Assembly: GCF_001280065.1 (NCBI RefSeq)
Contig: NZ_LGEA01000025.1
Coordinates: 1-64,000 of the forward strand
Direction of reading: 5' to 3'
From: Streptomyces sp. NRRL B-1140
Lineage (GTDB): Bacteria; Actinomycetota; Actinomycetes; Streptomycetales; Streptomycetaceae
DNA: 64,000 bases
Shown piece after piece: positions 1 to 9,169 of the stretch. Within the stretch, counting starts at the first letter, position 1; each line of letters opens with the position of its first letter. Under the pieces are notes generated by a model that did not search any database, had not been told where the DNA came from, and saw only the letters and a program-made list of their open reading frames with translations. Both the position numbers and the translations under genes were made by a program.

Positions 1-1089
1 CAGCATGGCCTCACGGAACTTCTTCGAGCCGTTGGCGTTGGTGCGCTCACCGATGGCCAGGTAGGAGGTGTCCTGCCGGAACGGCACGGACTGGTACAGC
101 GACGCCGCACCCGGCTCCGGTCGCGGATCCCGCTCGCCCGGGACCATCCCGCGCACCCGTTCGACCACCTGACGCAGATGCTCGGGCGTCGTACCGCAGC
201 AGCCACCCACCAACGACAGCCCGTACTCGCCGACGAACGTCTCCTGCGCATCGGCGAGCTCGGACGGGGAGAGCGGATAGTGGGCGCCGTCCTTGCCGAG
301 CACCGGCAGGCCGGCGTTGGGCATGCAGGACAGCGGCACCCTCGCGTGCCGGGCCAGATAGCGCAGATGCTCGCTCATCTCGGCCGGGCCGGTCGCACAG
401 TTCAGGCCGATCAGGTCGATGCCGAGCGGCTCCAGTGCGGTCAGGGCCGCGCCGATCTCGGAGCCGAGCAGCATGGTGCCGGTGGTCTCCACCGTCACCG
501 AGCAGATCACCGGCAGGTCCGCACCCGTCGCCTCCAGCGCGCGCCGGGCCCCCAGGACCGCGGCCTTGGTCTGCAGCAGATCCTGTGTCGTCTCCACCAG
601 CAGCGCGTCCGCACCACCGGCGATCATGCCCTCGGCGTTCTGCTGGTAGGCATCGCGCAACGTCATATACGGGGCATGGCCCAGAGTCGGCAGCTTCGTG
701 CCGGGCCCCATCGACCCCAGCACCCAGCGCTGCCGCCCGCTCGACGCGGTGAACTCGTCGGCCACCTCACGGGCGAGACGAGCACCGGCCTCGGACAACT
801 CGAAGACGCGTTCCGGAATGTCGTACTCACCCAGAGCCGCGAAGTTGGCCCCGAAGGTGTTGGTCTCCACGCAGTCCACGCCCACCGCGAAGTACTCCGC
901 GTGCACCGACCGCACGATGTCCGGACGGGTTACGTTGAGGATCTCGTTGCAGCCCTCGAGCTGCTGGAAGTCCTGCAGAGAAGGATCCTGCGCCTGCAGC
1001 ATCGTGCCCATCGCTCCGTCGGCCACCACCACGCGGGTGGCGAGCGCTTCCCGCAGAGCGGCTGCCCGGGCCGGGGCGGAGGCGGTCAT
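1..1089 (-). CDS. metH: Cobalamin-dependent methionine synthase MetH, N-terminal part (cut by window edge)
   Basis: This gene begins at ATG 1089 and runs leftward off the window, so only about 363 N-terminal residues are visible. They hold the homocysteine-binding barrel, with the Zn-ligand cysteines in LNCATGP and GGCCGTTPEH, then the start of the pterin-binding domain at GERTNANGSKKF. The family moves a methyl group from methyl-tetrahydrofolate through cobalamin to homocysteine, giving methionine. Its ATG overlaps the stop of the upstream kinase gene by 4 bases, so the two are translationally coupled. Together with metK and the kinase it forms a SAM-recycling set beside a methyltransferase-rich cluster. 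MetF and SAH hydrolase genes would be expected further left but lie outside the window. Confidence 0.93.
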   Translation of the reverse strand, partial: MTASAPARAAALREALATRVVVADGAMGTMLQAQDPSLQDFQQLEGCNEILNVTRPDIVRSVHAEYFAVGVDCVETNTFGANFAALGEYDIPERVFELSEAGARLAREVADEFTASSGRQRWVLGSMGPGTKLPTLGHAPYMTLRDAYQQNAEGMIAGGADALLVETTQDLLQTKAAVLGARRALEATGADLPVICSVTVETTGTMLLGSEIGAALTALEPLGIDLIGLNCATGPAEMSEHLRYLARHARVPLSCMPNAGLPVLGKDGAHYPLSPSELADAQETFVGEYGLSLVGGCCGTTPEHLRQVVERVRGMVPGERDPRPEPGAASLYQSVPFRQDTSYLAIGERTNANGSKKFREAML

Positions 1090-2075
1090 GGGGTGACCGC
1101 CAGCCGTGAGGCGATGTCCTCGGCCGACCGGTGACCGTAGGTCGCACCGATCCTCGCCAGCAGATCCGCGGCGAGCAGCTTGTACTCCTGTGGGCCCACG
1201 GATTCGATCACCACCGTGGCCAGTGCGCAGCCGAGTTGGGCCGCGCGCTCGTAGGGAAGCTCCCACGCGAGGCCGGCGAGGAAACCCGCGCGGAACGCGT
1301 CGCCGACCCCCGTCGGGTCGACCACGTCGTCCGTCGGCACCGCCGGAATGTCCAGCGTCCTCGTTCCCGCCGCCGCGAGGGACACGCCGTCCGCTCCGCG
1401 GGTGACGATCCACGTCCCCACCCTGGCGAGAACCTCGTCGCGGCTCCAGCCGGTCCGCTCGAGGAGCAGCGCCGCCTCGTACTCGTTGGTGAACAGCAGC
1501 CGGGCACCGTCCACCAGGCGTCGCGTCTGCTCGGCGTCCAGGCGGGCCAGCTGCTGGGACGGGTCGGCCGCGACCGGAACACCCAGCGCATGAGCGGTGG
1601 TCGTGTGGCGCAGCATCGCCTCGGGGTCGTCGGCACCGACGATGACGAGGTCGAGGGGTTCCGCACGGCGGTGCACTTCGCCGAGGTCGATCCGGCCGGC
1701 CTCGGCCATGGCTCCCGCGTAGAAGGTGGCGATCTGGTTCTGGTCGGCATCCGTGGTGCACACGAAGCGGGCGGTGTGCAGCGTTTCGCTGACCCGGACC
1801 GACGACGTGTCCACACCGTGCTCCCTGAGCCAGGCGTCGTACTCGGAGAAGTCCACGCCGGCGGCACCGACCAGCACGGGACGCAGGCCGAACCGGCCGA
1901 GCCCCAGCGAGATGTTCGCCGCGACACCTCCCCGGCGCACGTCCAGGCGGTCGGCGAGGAATGACAGCGACACCCGGTCGAGCTGCTCCGTGAGGAGCTG
2001 CTCCTTGAAGCGGCCGGGGAAGATCAGCAAATGGTCGGTGGCTATCGAACCGGTGACTGCAATGCGCACAGCCAT
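1086..2075 (-). CDS. PfkB-family carbohydrate/adenosine kinase of the SAM-recycling set
   Basis: This 329-residue ribokinase-fold kinase starts MAVRIAVTGSIATDHLL. It shows the N-terminal RRGGVAANIS substrate/lid motif and the C-terminal DPTGVGDAFRAGF motif, which carries the catalytic Asp and the anion hole. In Streptomyces, kinases like this lie between metK and metH and probably phosphorylate adenosine released by S-adenosylhomocysteine hydrolase, pulling the SAM cycle forward. The substrate is inferred from context; the fold alone also fits sugar kinases. The frame stays open further upstream into metK, but ATG 2075 has a good ribosome-binding site (AAGGGAG) and matches the family N-terminus. 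The stop overlaps metH by 4 bases. Confidence 0.85.
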   Translation of the reverse strand: MAVRIAVTGSIATDHLLIFPGRFKEQLLTEQLDRVSLSFLADRLDVRRGGVAANISLGLGRFGLRPVLVGAAGVDFSEYDAWLREHGVDTSSVRVSETLHTARFVCTTDADQNQIATFYAGAMAEAGRIDLGEVHRRAEPLDLVIVGADDPEAMLRHTTTAHALGVPVAADPSQQLARLDAEQTRRLVDGARLLFTNEYEAALLLERTGWSRDEVLARVGTWIVTRGADGVSLAAAGTRTLDIPAVPTDDVVDPTGVGDAFRAGFLAGLAWELPYERAAQLGCALATVVIESVGPQEYKLLAADLLARIGATYGHRSAEDIASRLAVTP

Positions 2076-2104
2076 CTCCCTTCTTGCCTGTCGGACAGAC
2101 CTGG

Positions 2105-3316
<1,212 letters not shown>

Positions 3317-3393
3317 CGCCGCTTCTCCTCTGCTTGATAAAGGGGTACTGGGGACGTGGGGACGGCGCCGGGTGAACGGCGGGAGGGTGAGGG

Positions 3394-4428
3394 TCAGGAA
3401 GTGCATGTGAATCCGGGGACGGTCACGACGCCCGCCGCGCCCCGCGCCCTGTCCAGGACGAGCCGGGCCAGGGCGATGTCCAGCGAACCCAGGCCGAAGG
3501 GCGAGTAAACGGCTCGTGTGCCGCGGTCGGGCTTGACCGTGCCGCTCAGCAGGTCACCGACGGGCACGATGTCCTGGCGCTCGACGGTGCCCTGCTCGAC
3601 GGCGAGGGCGAGCGAGGTCTTCTCGCGCAGGGCGTGAGCGACGTCGTCGACCACGTGCACGGCGCCGGCCATGGCTTCGGGCGTCAGGTCGCGCAGCGAC
3701 ATGTGCAGGACCACGGCGTCGTCCTTGAACCAGCTCGACTCGCCGAGGTGCGGCACGACCGCGGTGGTGGCGAAGAGCACGACGTCGGCGTCCGCCACGG
3801 CCTCCTGAAGAGTGGCGGCCGCGAAGACGTCGGCCGTCAGCCGGCCGGGGAGCTTCCCGCTCTCCGAGGCGAAGCTCTGGGCCCGTTCGTGGTCGAGGTC
3901 GAACACCGCGAGACGCTCGCAGGACCAGCCCAGACCGGCGAACACATCAAGGGTGGTGCGAGAGATGTAGCCGGTGCCGATGATCGCGACCTTGGCCGGG
4001 GCACGGTCGCCCGCGCGCAGCGCCTCCGCGCCGACCGCAGCGGACAGCGCGGTACGGTGCCCGCTGATCTGTGCTCCTTCGAGGACGGCCTGGGGGAAGC
4101 CGGTGCGCGGATCGTTCAGAGCGATCAGGGCGGAAGCCCGGGGCAGCCCGCGGCCGACGTTCTCCGGGAAGCTCGAAATCCACTTCACCCCCATGGCCTC
4201 GGAGTCGCCGGCGACATACGCGGGCAGGGCGATGACGCGCTCCCTGCGCTGTTCGTCCGGGCGCAGGAACAGGCTGTCGGGGTTGACCAGCTGCCCGCGG
4301 GCCGCCTTGATGTAGATGTCCTCGACAAGCTCCTTGGACGCCGTGCCCAGGGACTGCAGAACCTCTCCGACCGCCGCCGCGGGGACGATGGTGAGGCTCT
4401 GGTCGGGGGACTGCTCGGAGTGGTCCAT
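3394..4428 (-). CDS. SbnB-like dehydrogenase for 2,3-diaminopropionate synthesis (ornithine cyclodeaminase family)
   Basis: This 344-residue protein belongs to the ornithine cyclodeaminase/mu-crystallin family and has a Rossmann NAD-binding stretch, [18 protein letters not shown], in the middle. SbnB oxidatively cleaves N-(1-amino-1-carboxy-2-ethyl)-glutamate, made by SbnA, into L-2,3-diaminopropionate and 2-oxoglutarate. The assignment rests on features such as the [10 protein letters not shown] region (family SbnB proteins keep KWV/ISSFP..N) and on an SbnA homologue in the same operon. It begins at ATG 4428 with GAGGT five bases upstream. A pure ornithine cyclodeaminase would be the alternative, but the SbnA partner makes Dap the better reading. 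Confidence 0.87.
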   Translation of the reverse strand: MDHSEQSPDQSLTIVPAAAVGEVLQSLGTASKELVEDIYIKAARGQLVNPDSLFLRPDEQRRERVIALPAYVAGDSEAMGVKWISSFPENVGRGLPRASALIALNDPRTGFPQAVLEGAQISGHRTALSAAVGAEALRAGDRAPAKVAIIGTGYISRTTLDVFAGLGWSCERLAVFDLDHERAQSFASESGKLPGRLTADVFAAATLQEAVADADVVLFATTAVVPHLGESSWFKDDAVVLHMSLRDLTPEAMAGAVHVVDDVAHALREKTSLALAVEQGTVERQDIVPVGDLLSGTVKPDRGTRAVYSPFGLGSLDIALARLVLDRARGAAGVVTVPGFTCTS

Positions 4429-4497
4429 GTGTACCTCGCTGTCAGATCGTGTCGGGGGAGGGGCGGGGCGGCCGGGCCCGGCCGCCCCGGGGCCGGG

Positions 4498-4968
4498 TCA
4501 GCGCAGCAGGGAGAACTTCTTCGTCAGCGGGTCGACCGCGTCGCGCGGACCGAAGACGGCCACGCCGTAGTAGTCGAGTTCGCTCTCCGGTGTGCGGCGC
4601 ATGCGCTCGAGCTGGTCGGCGTAACTCCCGCCGGTCATCTGAGCGGTGAAGTCGGTGCTCAGGAGTCCGGCGGCGGACGCTTCGCCGCGCAGTCGACGCA
4701 GCCAGGCGGGGCGGCCTTCGAGTACGACGAGCGAGAGCCCGGAGACAGGTGCGTGGGTGCCCTCGTCGGCATCCGGGAAGTCCAGGAACGACATGTGCGG
4801 GAGCAGTTCGGGGCGTTCGGCCGCCGCCTTGGCGACCAGACCGAGACAGAGGTGGGAGGCGGCGTTCGTGGCCACTCCGGGATCGAGTTTGGCCTTGAGA
4901 GCCACCACGAACTTGAATTCCGCGTCGACGTCTTCGGGTGTCACGACGATCCGAGTGTTTTCGGGCAT
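4498..4968 (-). CDS. DUF2000-type small protein (PTH2-like fold)
   Basis: This 156-residue protein resembles the DUF2000 family, which has a peptidyl-tRNA-hydrolase-2-like fold: an early conserved strand (KFVVALKAKLDPG) is followed by the NAASHLCLGLVAKA helix, matching the family pattern of a strand, a Pro-Gly turn and an Ala/His-rich helix. No enzymatic role is established for DUF2000 proteins and I do not assign one. It sits between the TPR/winged-helix gene (46 bases away) and the sbnB-like gene (69 bases away), so it is co-transcribed with Dap supply and could have an accessory part in it. An unusual run of seven A residues on its sense strand precedes the AAAGGA ribosome-binding site. 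Confidence 0.6.
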   Translation of the reverse strand: MPENTRIVVTPEDVDAEFKFVVALKAKLDPGVATNAASHLCLGLVAKAAAERPELLPHMSFLDFPDADEGTHAPVSGLSLVVLEGRPAWLRRLRGEASAAGLLSTDFTAQMTGGSYADQLERMRRTPESELDYYGVAVFGPRDAVDPLTKKFSLLR

Positions 4969-5014
4969 GGCGTACGCTGTGGTCCTTTTTTTGTTGTGGT
5001 GCGAAACGAGAAGG

Positions 5015-6760
5015 TCAGGAGACCGAGGAGTAGTCGCGAAAACGCTGAACCGTTGCAGGGTTGATGCGGTATCCAGGGCGTCCTTGGATGACGGCGTCCT
5101 GGATCAACTCGTGATCGGCGGCTTCCCGGAAGATTTTCTGGCAGGCATGACGGAACCGGCGCACCGTCTGGGCTATTGCTGCCGGTGTACGGTTCGTGCG
5201 CTGTGACAGTTCTGTCGCCGAAAGGAACGGAACCTCGCCGTCCGACTGCCTCTGTGTAAAGGCTTCACCGAGCACCCTGAGCGTATCAGTAAGGGGCTGC
5301 GGCGTGATCTCATAAACCGTCATTCCTTCCAGCGAGAGCAGCGATCCGTACAGTGCCACCTCGAACCGGTCGAGGTCCGGCGCGGTGTTCGCGCCGAGCT
5401 CCACCGGAAATTCCGGCGTCAGATGTACAGGGCGCAGCCCGATGTACTTGCTGAGCTGCCACTGGAACTGGCTGCTCTGGGGCGCTTGCAGGTAATGGGC
5501 CGTCGCATTCACCATCTCCGGTACGACCGGACGCAGTTCCTGCAGATAGCGGGTGACCCATTCCACCGCCCCGGTCCTGCCGTGCAGCCGGGCGTGCAGG
5601 ATGGCCGCGTCGAGCAGCACGACGGCGGCACTGGTCTCCAGGCCCGCGTAGGCGAACCGGTCGTGCAGAGTTGTCGCGGTGTCGATGAGCACACCCGGCT
5701 TGACCCGGATCCGGTAGGAGCGCAGCATCCGGTGCCAGCCCTCGTACGCGGTCAGATGGGGATTCCAGTCGTGCCGGCGGTCCGTGTAGCGGTCGGCCAG
5801 GTGCAGGAAGATCCTCGGATACGGCGAGGCCTGGAAGGTGGACCACCCGCAGGAGAAGACGTCGAGCGCCGCGTCGAAGTCCCGCCGGGCCCCGTACCGG
5901 CAGGCCGCGATGAGGTACTCGCTGGTGTGCACATAGCGTTTCAGCAGCGCTTCGTCCCGGGTGGTGAGCACATCCGGTCTGGTCGTGGAGGACTCCACGA
6001 ACGTGCCGTAGCTGCCGCTGCGCACGTCGCCGAGATGGAAGGCGTACGACTCGTCCGCGACGCTGTCGACGAGCGGGTGGGTGCGGAGGATCTCCTCCAC
6101 GTAATCCCGCTGTGCCTCCGCGGTGGCCGACGCGCGGTCCTGGCGGCCCGCCAGCAGATGGGCGATGACCAGGTCCGTGTGCAGCCAGGCGGCGTCCGCG
6201 TAGTAGCGGTAGTCGCGGTACCGGTCGAGCGCCACCTCGAAGGCGGACCGTGCCCGTTCCGCGTCGTTCGCCGTGGCGCCGGCCAGTCCCCGCTTCCACG
6301 ACACGAACGAGACCTCGGAGAACTGCCGCAGGGGCACGTCGAGGCCGAGTCGGCCGGCGAGCCTGGCGAAAGCCGCGGGGAACACGGACTGCGGATAGCC
6401 GGCCCAGCCCTGGCTGAGGTGGTCGGCCGCTTCGGTGAGGAGATCCGGCGACTTCTCGTCCGCTCCGCGGTCGAGAAGTTCGATCAGCTCCATCGCCCGG
6501 GGCAGGATCCGGCCCGTGTACAGGATCGAGGATTTGACATAGCGCTCGGCGGTTTTGCCGAGAAGGGGGACGATGGACGCGCCGCCGTCGATGCGGGCAC
6601 ACAACGCGCCGAGTACGAGCGTCTGCGCCACATCATGTTCGTCGGCGAATCGGAGTTCGGCAGCCGATACGTCGACCACGTCTTCCACGTCCCCCCGGGG
6701 GCCGCCTGAGGCATGCCTCTCGAGCGCGTGAAAGCGCTCGGCCAAGCTGCTTGTCTGCAC
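5015..6760 (-). CDS. TPR-like protein with C-terminal winged-helix domain, possible cluster regulator
   Basis: This 581-residue protein (GTG start, AGGA upstream) has no enzyme motif that I recognise. Residues about 1-470 are an alpha-helical, repeat-like region rich in paired helices, resembling TPR sensor modules. The last about 75 residues (LSATELSQRTNRTPAAIAQTVRRFRH ending in GRPGYRINPAT, cited in parts) look like an OmpR-type winged helix: a first helix, a recognition helix with the RRFRHACQ stretch, and the wing hairpin with GYRI. Such a layout has DNA binding at the C-terminus rather than the SARP-like N-terminus. It lies 55 bases below the sbnA-like gene in the leftward operon, so it is well placed to control the twin promoter elements at 7894 and 9094. 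Its function is inferred. Confidence 0.55.
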   Translation of the reverse strand: MQTSSLAERFHALERHASGGPRGDVEDVVDVSAAELRFADEHDVAQTLVLGALCARIDGGASIVPLLGKTAERYVKSSILYTGRILPRAMELIELLDRGADEKSPDLLTEAADHLSQGWAGYPQSVFPAAFARLAGRLGLDVPLRQFSEVSFVSWKRGLAGATANDAERARSAFEVALDRYRDYRYYADAAWLHTDLVIAHLLAGRQDRASATAEAQRDYVEEILRTHPLVDSVADESYAFHLGDVRSGSYGTFVESSTTRPDVLTTRDEALLKRYVHTSEYLIAACRYGARRDFDAALDVFSCGWSTFQASPYPRIFLHLADRYTDRRHDWNPHLTAYEGWHRMLRSYRIRVKPGVLIDTATTLHDRFAYAGLETSAAVVLLDAAILHARLHGRTGAVEWVTRYLQELRPVVPEMVNATAHYLQAPQSSQFQWQLSKYIGLRPVHLTPEFPVELGANTAPDLDRFEVALYGSLLSLEGMTVYEITPQPLTDTLRVLGEAFTQRQSDGEVPFLSATELSQRTNRTPAAIAQTVRRFRHACQKIFREAADHELIQDAVIQGRPGYRINPATVQRFRDYSSVS

Positions 6761-6814
6761 CTCGGTCCTATCCTTATGTGTTCAGGGCGGGCGTACGCGC
6801 CGGATCGCGCAGTT

Positions 6815-7795
6815 CTATCCGGTGACGCCGGTCGGCTGGGCAATCGCCCCGATCGATTTCATCCATGTGTCGGAATAGACGGTGCTCTCGTACTTCTCAC
6901 CGCCGTCCGCGCAGATGCACAGGGCGTCACGCACGTCGGGGTTCTCCCCCAGGAAGCGTGCGCAGGCCGCGACGACCGCTCCGGAGGAAGCGCCGAGGTG
7001 AACGCCCGTCTCCGCCAGAACCTTGCGGCAGTAGTAGGCGGCCTCGCCGACATCCACGTAGGCGTAGTGGTCGATCAGGGAATCCTTGAGGAAGGAGGAC
7101 GGGCGGCTCGCCCCGATGCCCGACAGGTGGCGTCGGCCGGGAATGCCGCCGTAGGCGACGGAGCCGTTGACGTCCACGGCCACCATGCGGGTGGCCACGC
7201 CCCGGTCGCGGAAGCACTGGCTGATCCCGGCGAACGTACCCCCGGTGGACACGGCGGCGAACAGTGCGTCCGGAGGGGACGGCAGCTGATCGAGGATCTC
7301 CGGGCCGGTCATCCGGCAGTGTATGTCCGGGTTTTCGGGGCTGTTGTACTGGTCGACCCAGACATAGCTGTCATCGATCTGGAGCATCTCCTGGACCTTG
7401 GCGAGCCGTGACAGCAAGTACCCGCCCGCCTCGTCGACCTCGTCGACCATCACGATGTGGGCGCCGAGGTCCGTCAGGCGGGTGCGGACCTCGGCCGTGC
7501 TCATGGGGTCGAGTACGGCGGTGAAGCCGATGTTCAGATAGCGGGCCATGCCGGCCAGCGCCACACCCAGGTTCCCTGACGTGGACTCGAGCAGTTGCAC
7601 GCCGGGCCTGATCCTTCCGGCCTGCACGAGGCCGCGTACCAGGCCGTAGGCGGTACGGGCCTTGATCGAGCCCGAGATGTTGTACCCCTCGAGCTTCAGC
7701 TGGATCGTTCGTGGCTCCCCCTGGACATCGATCGTGACGGGCTTGATCGGGGTGAGCCCCAGCAGGGCCTCGAAGCGGTCCAAGTAGTGCTTCAT
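6815..7795 (-). CDS. SbnA-like PLP-dependent synthase for 2,3-diaminopropionate
   Basis: This 326-residue protein belongs to the cysteine-synthase (fold type II PLP) family. The PLP lysine is in NISGSIKARTAY near residue 40, the phosphate-binding loop is STGGTFAGI, and the substrate loop is ESTSGNLGVALA. SbnA joins O-phospho-L-serine to L-glutamate to give N-(1-amino-1-carboxy-2-ethyl)-glutamate, which SbnB converts to L-Dap. The protein keeps the short SbnA-like C-terminus. ATG 7795 has GGTGAGGG upstream. It is the first gene of the leftward operon and faces the promoter element at 7876-7923. Ordinary cysteine synthase is the alternative; pairing with an sbnB-like gene argues against it. Confidence 0.88.
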   Translation of the reverse strand: MKHYLDRFEALLGLTPIKPVTIDVQGEPRTIQLKLEGYNISGSIKARTAYGLVRGLVQAGRIRPGVQLLESTSGNLGVALAGMARYLNIGFTAVLDPMSTAEVRTRLTDLGAHIVMVDEVDEAGGYLLSRLAKVQEMLQIDDSYVWVDQYNSPENPDIHCRMTGPEILDQLPSPPDALFAAVSTGGTFAGISQCFRDRGVATRMVAVDVNGSVAYGGIPGRRHLSGIGASRPSSFLKDSLIDHYAYVDVGEAAYYCRKVLAETGVHLGASSGAVVAACARFLGENPDVRDALCICADGGEKYESTVYSDTWMKSIGAIAQPTGVTG

Positions 7796-7875
7796 CTTCC
7801 CTCACCTGTCGTGCGGCCGACCGGTCACCTGCGCGTATTGCATGTCATGTCCGGCCGCTGTGATGACACAAGACA

Positions 7876-7923
7876 GTCATACTAAGTATGATCCATGACG
7901 TAAAGGGGGTGTCTCAGGATCTG
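7876..7923 (-). promoter_or_regulatory. Left copy of an outward promoter-like element driving the Dap/SAM operon
   Basis: Read on the minus strand, 7923 to 7894 gives CAGATCCTGAGACACCCCC followed by TTTACG (7904-7899, possible -35). After a 17-base spacer comes TATGAC (7881-7876, possible -10). The same block occurs in the opposite orientation at 9094-9139. It faces the sbnA-like gene. The assignment as a promoter comes from pattern reading only. Confidence 0.5.
7877..7891. promoter_or_regulatory. 15-bp inverted repeat overlapping the left -10 region
   Basis: TCATACT-A-AGTATGA has perfect 7-base arms around one central base. It overlaps the proposed -10 of the leftward promoter, the usual place for a repressor operator. 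No regulator is assigned. Confidence 0.5.
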
Positions 7924-7961
7924 GGCTGCCCCGTCGACGCGACTCGTGGAAGGGCTCCCCC

Positions 7962-8774
7962 GTGGTGATCCAGGAGCAAGACCAACTGCCGCGCAAGGAG
8001 AAAGCGAGGCTTGTGCGCGATGCCCTCGGGGTCGGCCTGGCTGTCGGTGCCTACGGCCTGTCCTACGGGGCGCTGGCCGTTTCCAGCGGCCTGAGCATCG
8101 GGCAGACGCAGTTCCTGTCCCTCCTGCTGTACGGAGGTTCGGCCCAACTCGCCCTGGTGGGTACGCTCGCCGCGGGTGGCGGCGGCGTTGCCGCATCCGC
8201 GACCGCGACGCTACTCGGAGTGCGCAGTCTTTTCTACGGGGTGAGTCTGCGTCCGGTGCTGAAAGTGCGCGCCAGGCTCCTGCTGCCCGCCGCCCATCTG
8301 CTGAGTGACGAGAGCACGGCCATGGCGATAGCCAAGCGGACGCCGTCGGAGAGTCGCTTCGCCTACTGGGTCACCGGCTCCGTGGTGTTCCTGTTCTGGA
8401 ACGTGACCACCCTGGTCGGCTCCCTCGCCGGCTCGCTGCTGGCGGACCCCAAGGTGCTCGGGCTGGATGTGGCCTCATCCGCCGCGTTCCTGGCCCTGGT
8501 GGCACCGAGGCTGCGTGAACGGGCCGGCCGGTTCGTCTTCGTCCTCGCGAGCCTGGTGGCCGTCGCCGTCTCCCCGCTCGTCGGCTCGGGTCTGCCCGTG
8601 GTGATCGCCGGACTGACGGCCCTGAGCGTTCTGCTGCTGCCAACGGTGCGGCCGCGGCAGCAGGTTGGCCGGAATACGAGCGGCGAAACGCCGGACGGCG
8701 GGTCCGCGGACGGTGCTCCGGCGGACGGGGTGGGCGCAGGGGAAGGCGCCGCTGGGCGCGGAGGTGCCTCATGA
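7962..8774 (+). CDS. azlC: AzlC-family amino-acid exporter large subunit
   Basis: This 270-residue membrane protein of the AzlC family (branched-chain amino acid export) begins near RDALGVGLAVGAYGLSYGAL and contains GLSIGQTQFLSLLLYGGSAQ, a typical AzlC segment, with five to six hydrophobic segments overall. The C-terminal about 35 residues are a hydrophilic Gly/Asp/Ala tail. It starts at GTG 7962 after GGAAGGG and overlaps azlD by 4 bases. AzlC/AzlD pairs export hydrophobic amino acids or analogues. Its place between the two divergent biosynthetic operons suggests a role in exporting an amino acid, an intermediate or the product, but it may simply be a neighbour. Confidence 0.87.
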   Translation: MVIQEQDQLPRKEKARLVRDALGVGLAVGAYGLSYGALAVSSGLSIGQTQFLSLLLYGGSAQLALVGTLAAGGGGVAASATATLLGVRSLFYGVSLRPVLKVRARLLLPAAHLLSDESTAMAIAKRTPSESRFAYWVTGSVVFLFWNVTTLVGSLAGSLLADPKVLGLDVASSAAFLALVAPRLRERAGRFVFVLASLVAVAVSPLVGSGLPVVIAGLTALSVLLLPTVRPRQQVGRNTSGETPDGGSADGAPADGVGAGEGAAGRGGAS

Positions 8775-9082
8775 GCTGGACCTGGATTCTCCTCGCGACG
8801 GCTGCGTGCTTCGCGCTCAAGCTGGCGGGGCTGCTGGTCCCCGAGAGGGCGCTCGACCGGCCGGCCGTCGCACGGGTGGCGGGCGTGGTGCCCGTCGCGC
8901 TGCTCGCGGCCCTGATCGCCACGCAGACCTTCGTCGATCAGCAGCAACTCGCCCTGGACGAAAGGGTCGTGGGGCTCGCTGTCGCGGGTGTGGCGGTGTG
9001 GCGGCGGGCCCCGTTCCTGGTCGTGGTGGTGGCCGCGGCCGCCACGACAGCCGGTCTGAGGTGGCTCGACCTGGCCGGTTGA
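8771..9082 (+). CDS. azlD: AzlD-family amino-acid exporter small subunit
   Basis: This 103-residue protein has three to four hydrophobic segments and the AzlD-type pattern FALKLAGLLVP followed by VPVALLAALIATQTF. Its ATG at 8771 overlaps the azlC stop (ATGA), so the two subunits are translationally coupled. AzlD is required together with AzlC for export of branched-chain amino acids and analogues in characterised systems. The gene ends 11 bases before the right copy of the promoter-like element. Confidence 0.85.
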   Translation: MSWTWILLATAACFALKLAGLLVPERALDRPAVARVAGVVPVALLAALIATQTFVDQQQLALDERVVGLAVAGVAVWRRAPFLVVVVAAAATTAGLRWLDLAG

Positions 9083-9093
9083 GGGTGCGCGTT

Positions 9094-9139
9094 CAGATCT
9101 TGAGACGCCCCTTTACGAGTCATCAGCAATCAATAAGAT
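9094..9139 (+). promoter_or_regulatory. Right copy of the outward promoter-like element driving the rightward genes
   Basis: This copy reads CAGATCTTGAGACGCCCC, then TTTACG (9112-9117, possible -35), a 16-base spacer and TAAGAT (9134-9139, possible -10). It is the inverted counterpart of 7894-7923, differing at only a few positions, and points toward the methyltransferase gene at 9170. The pairing suggests one regulator controls both operons. Confidence 0.5.
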
Positions 9140-9156
9140 GACGTATGTAAGTCATC
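9137..9156. promoter_or_regulatory. Inverted repeat GATGAC-N8-GTCATC before the methyltransferase gene
   Basis: Perfect 6-base arms flank an 8-base spacer, overlapping the end of the proposed -10 and lying directly upstream of the AAGGAGG ribosome-binding site (9159-9165). This position suits an operator. It resembles, but does not match, the 15-bp inverted repeat at 7877. Confidence 0.4.
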
Positions 9157-9169
9157 CCAAGGAGGCAGT

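Noticed and set aside
178..1134. Plus-strand open frame over metH
   Set aside because: The minus strand encodes MetH with exact Zn-site and pterin motifs; the plus frame is a composition artefact.
7894..9123. azlCD as a transposon with terminal inverted repeats
   Set aside because: No transposase or target-site duplication is visible, and both repeats read well as outward promoters; kept only as an alternative.
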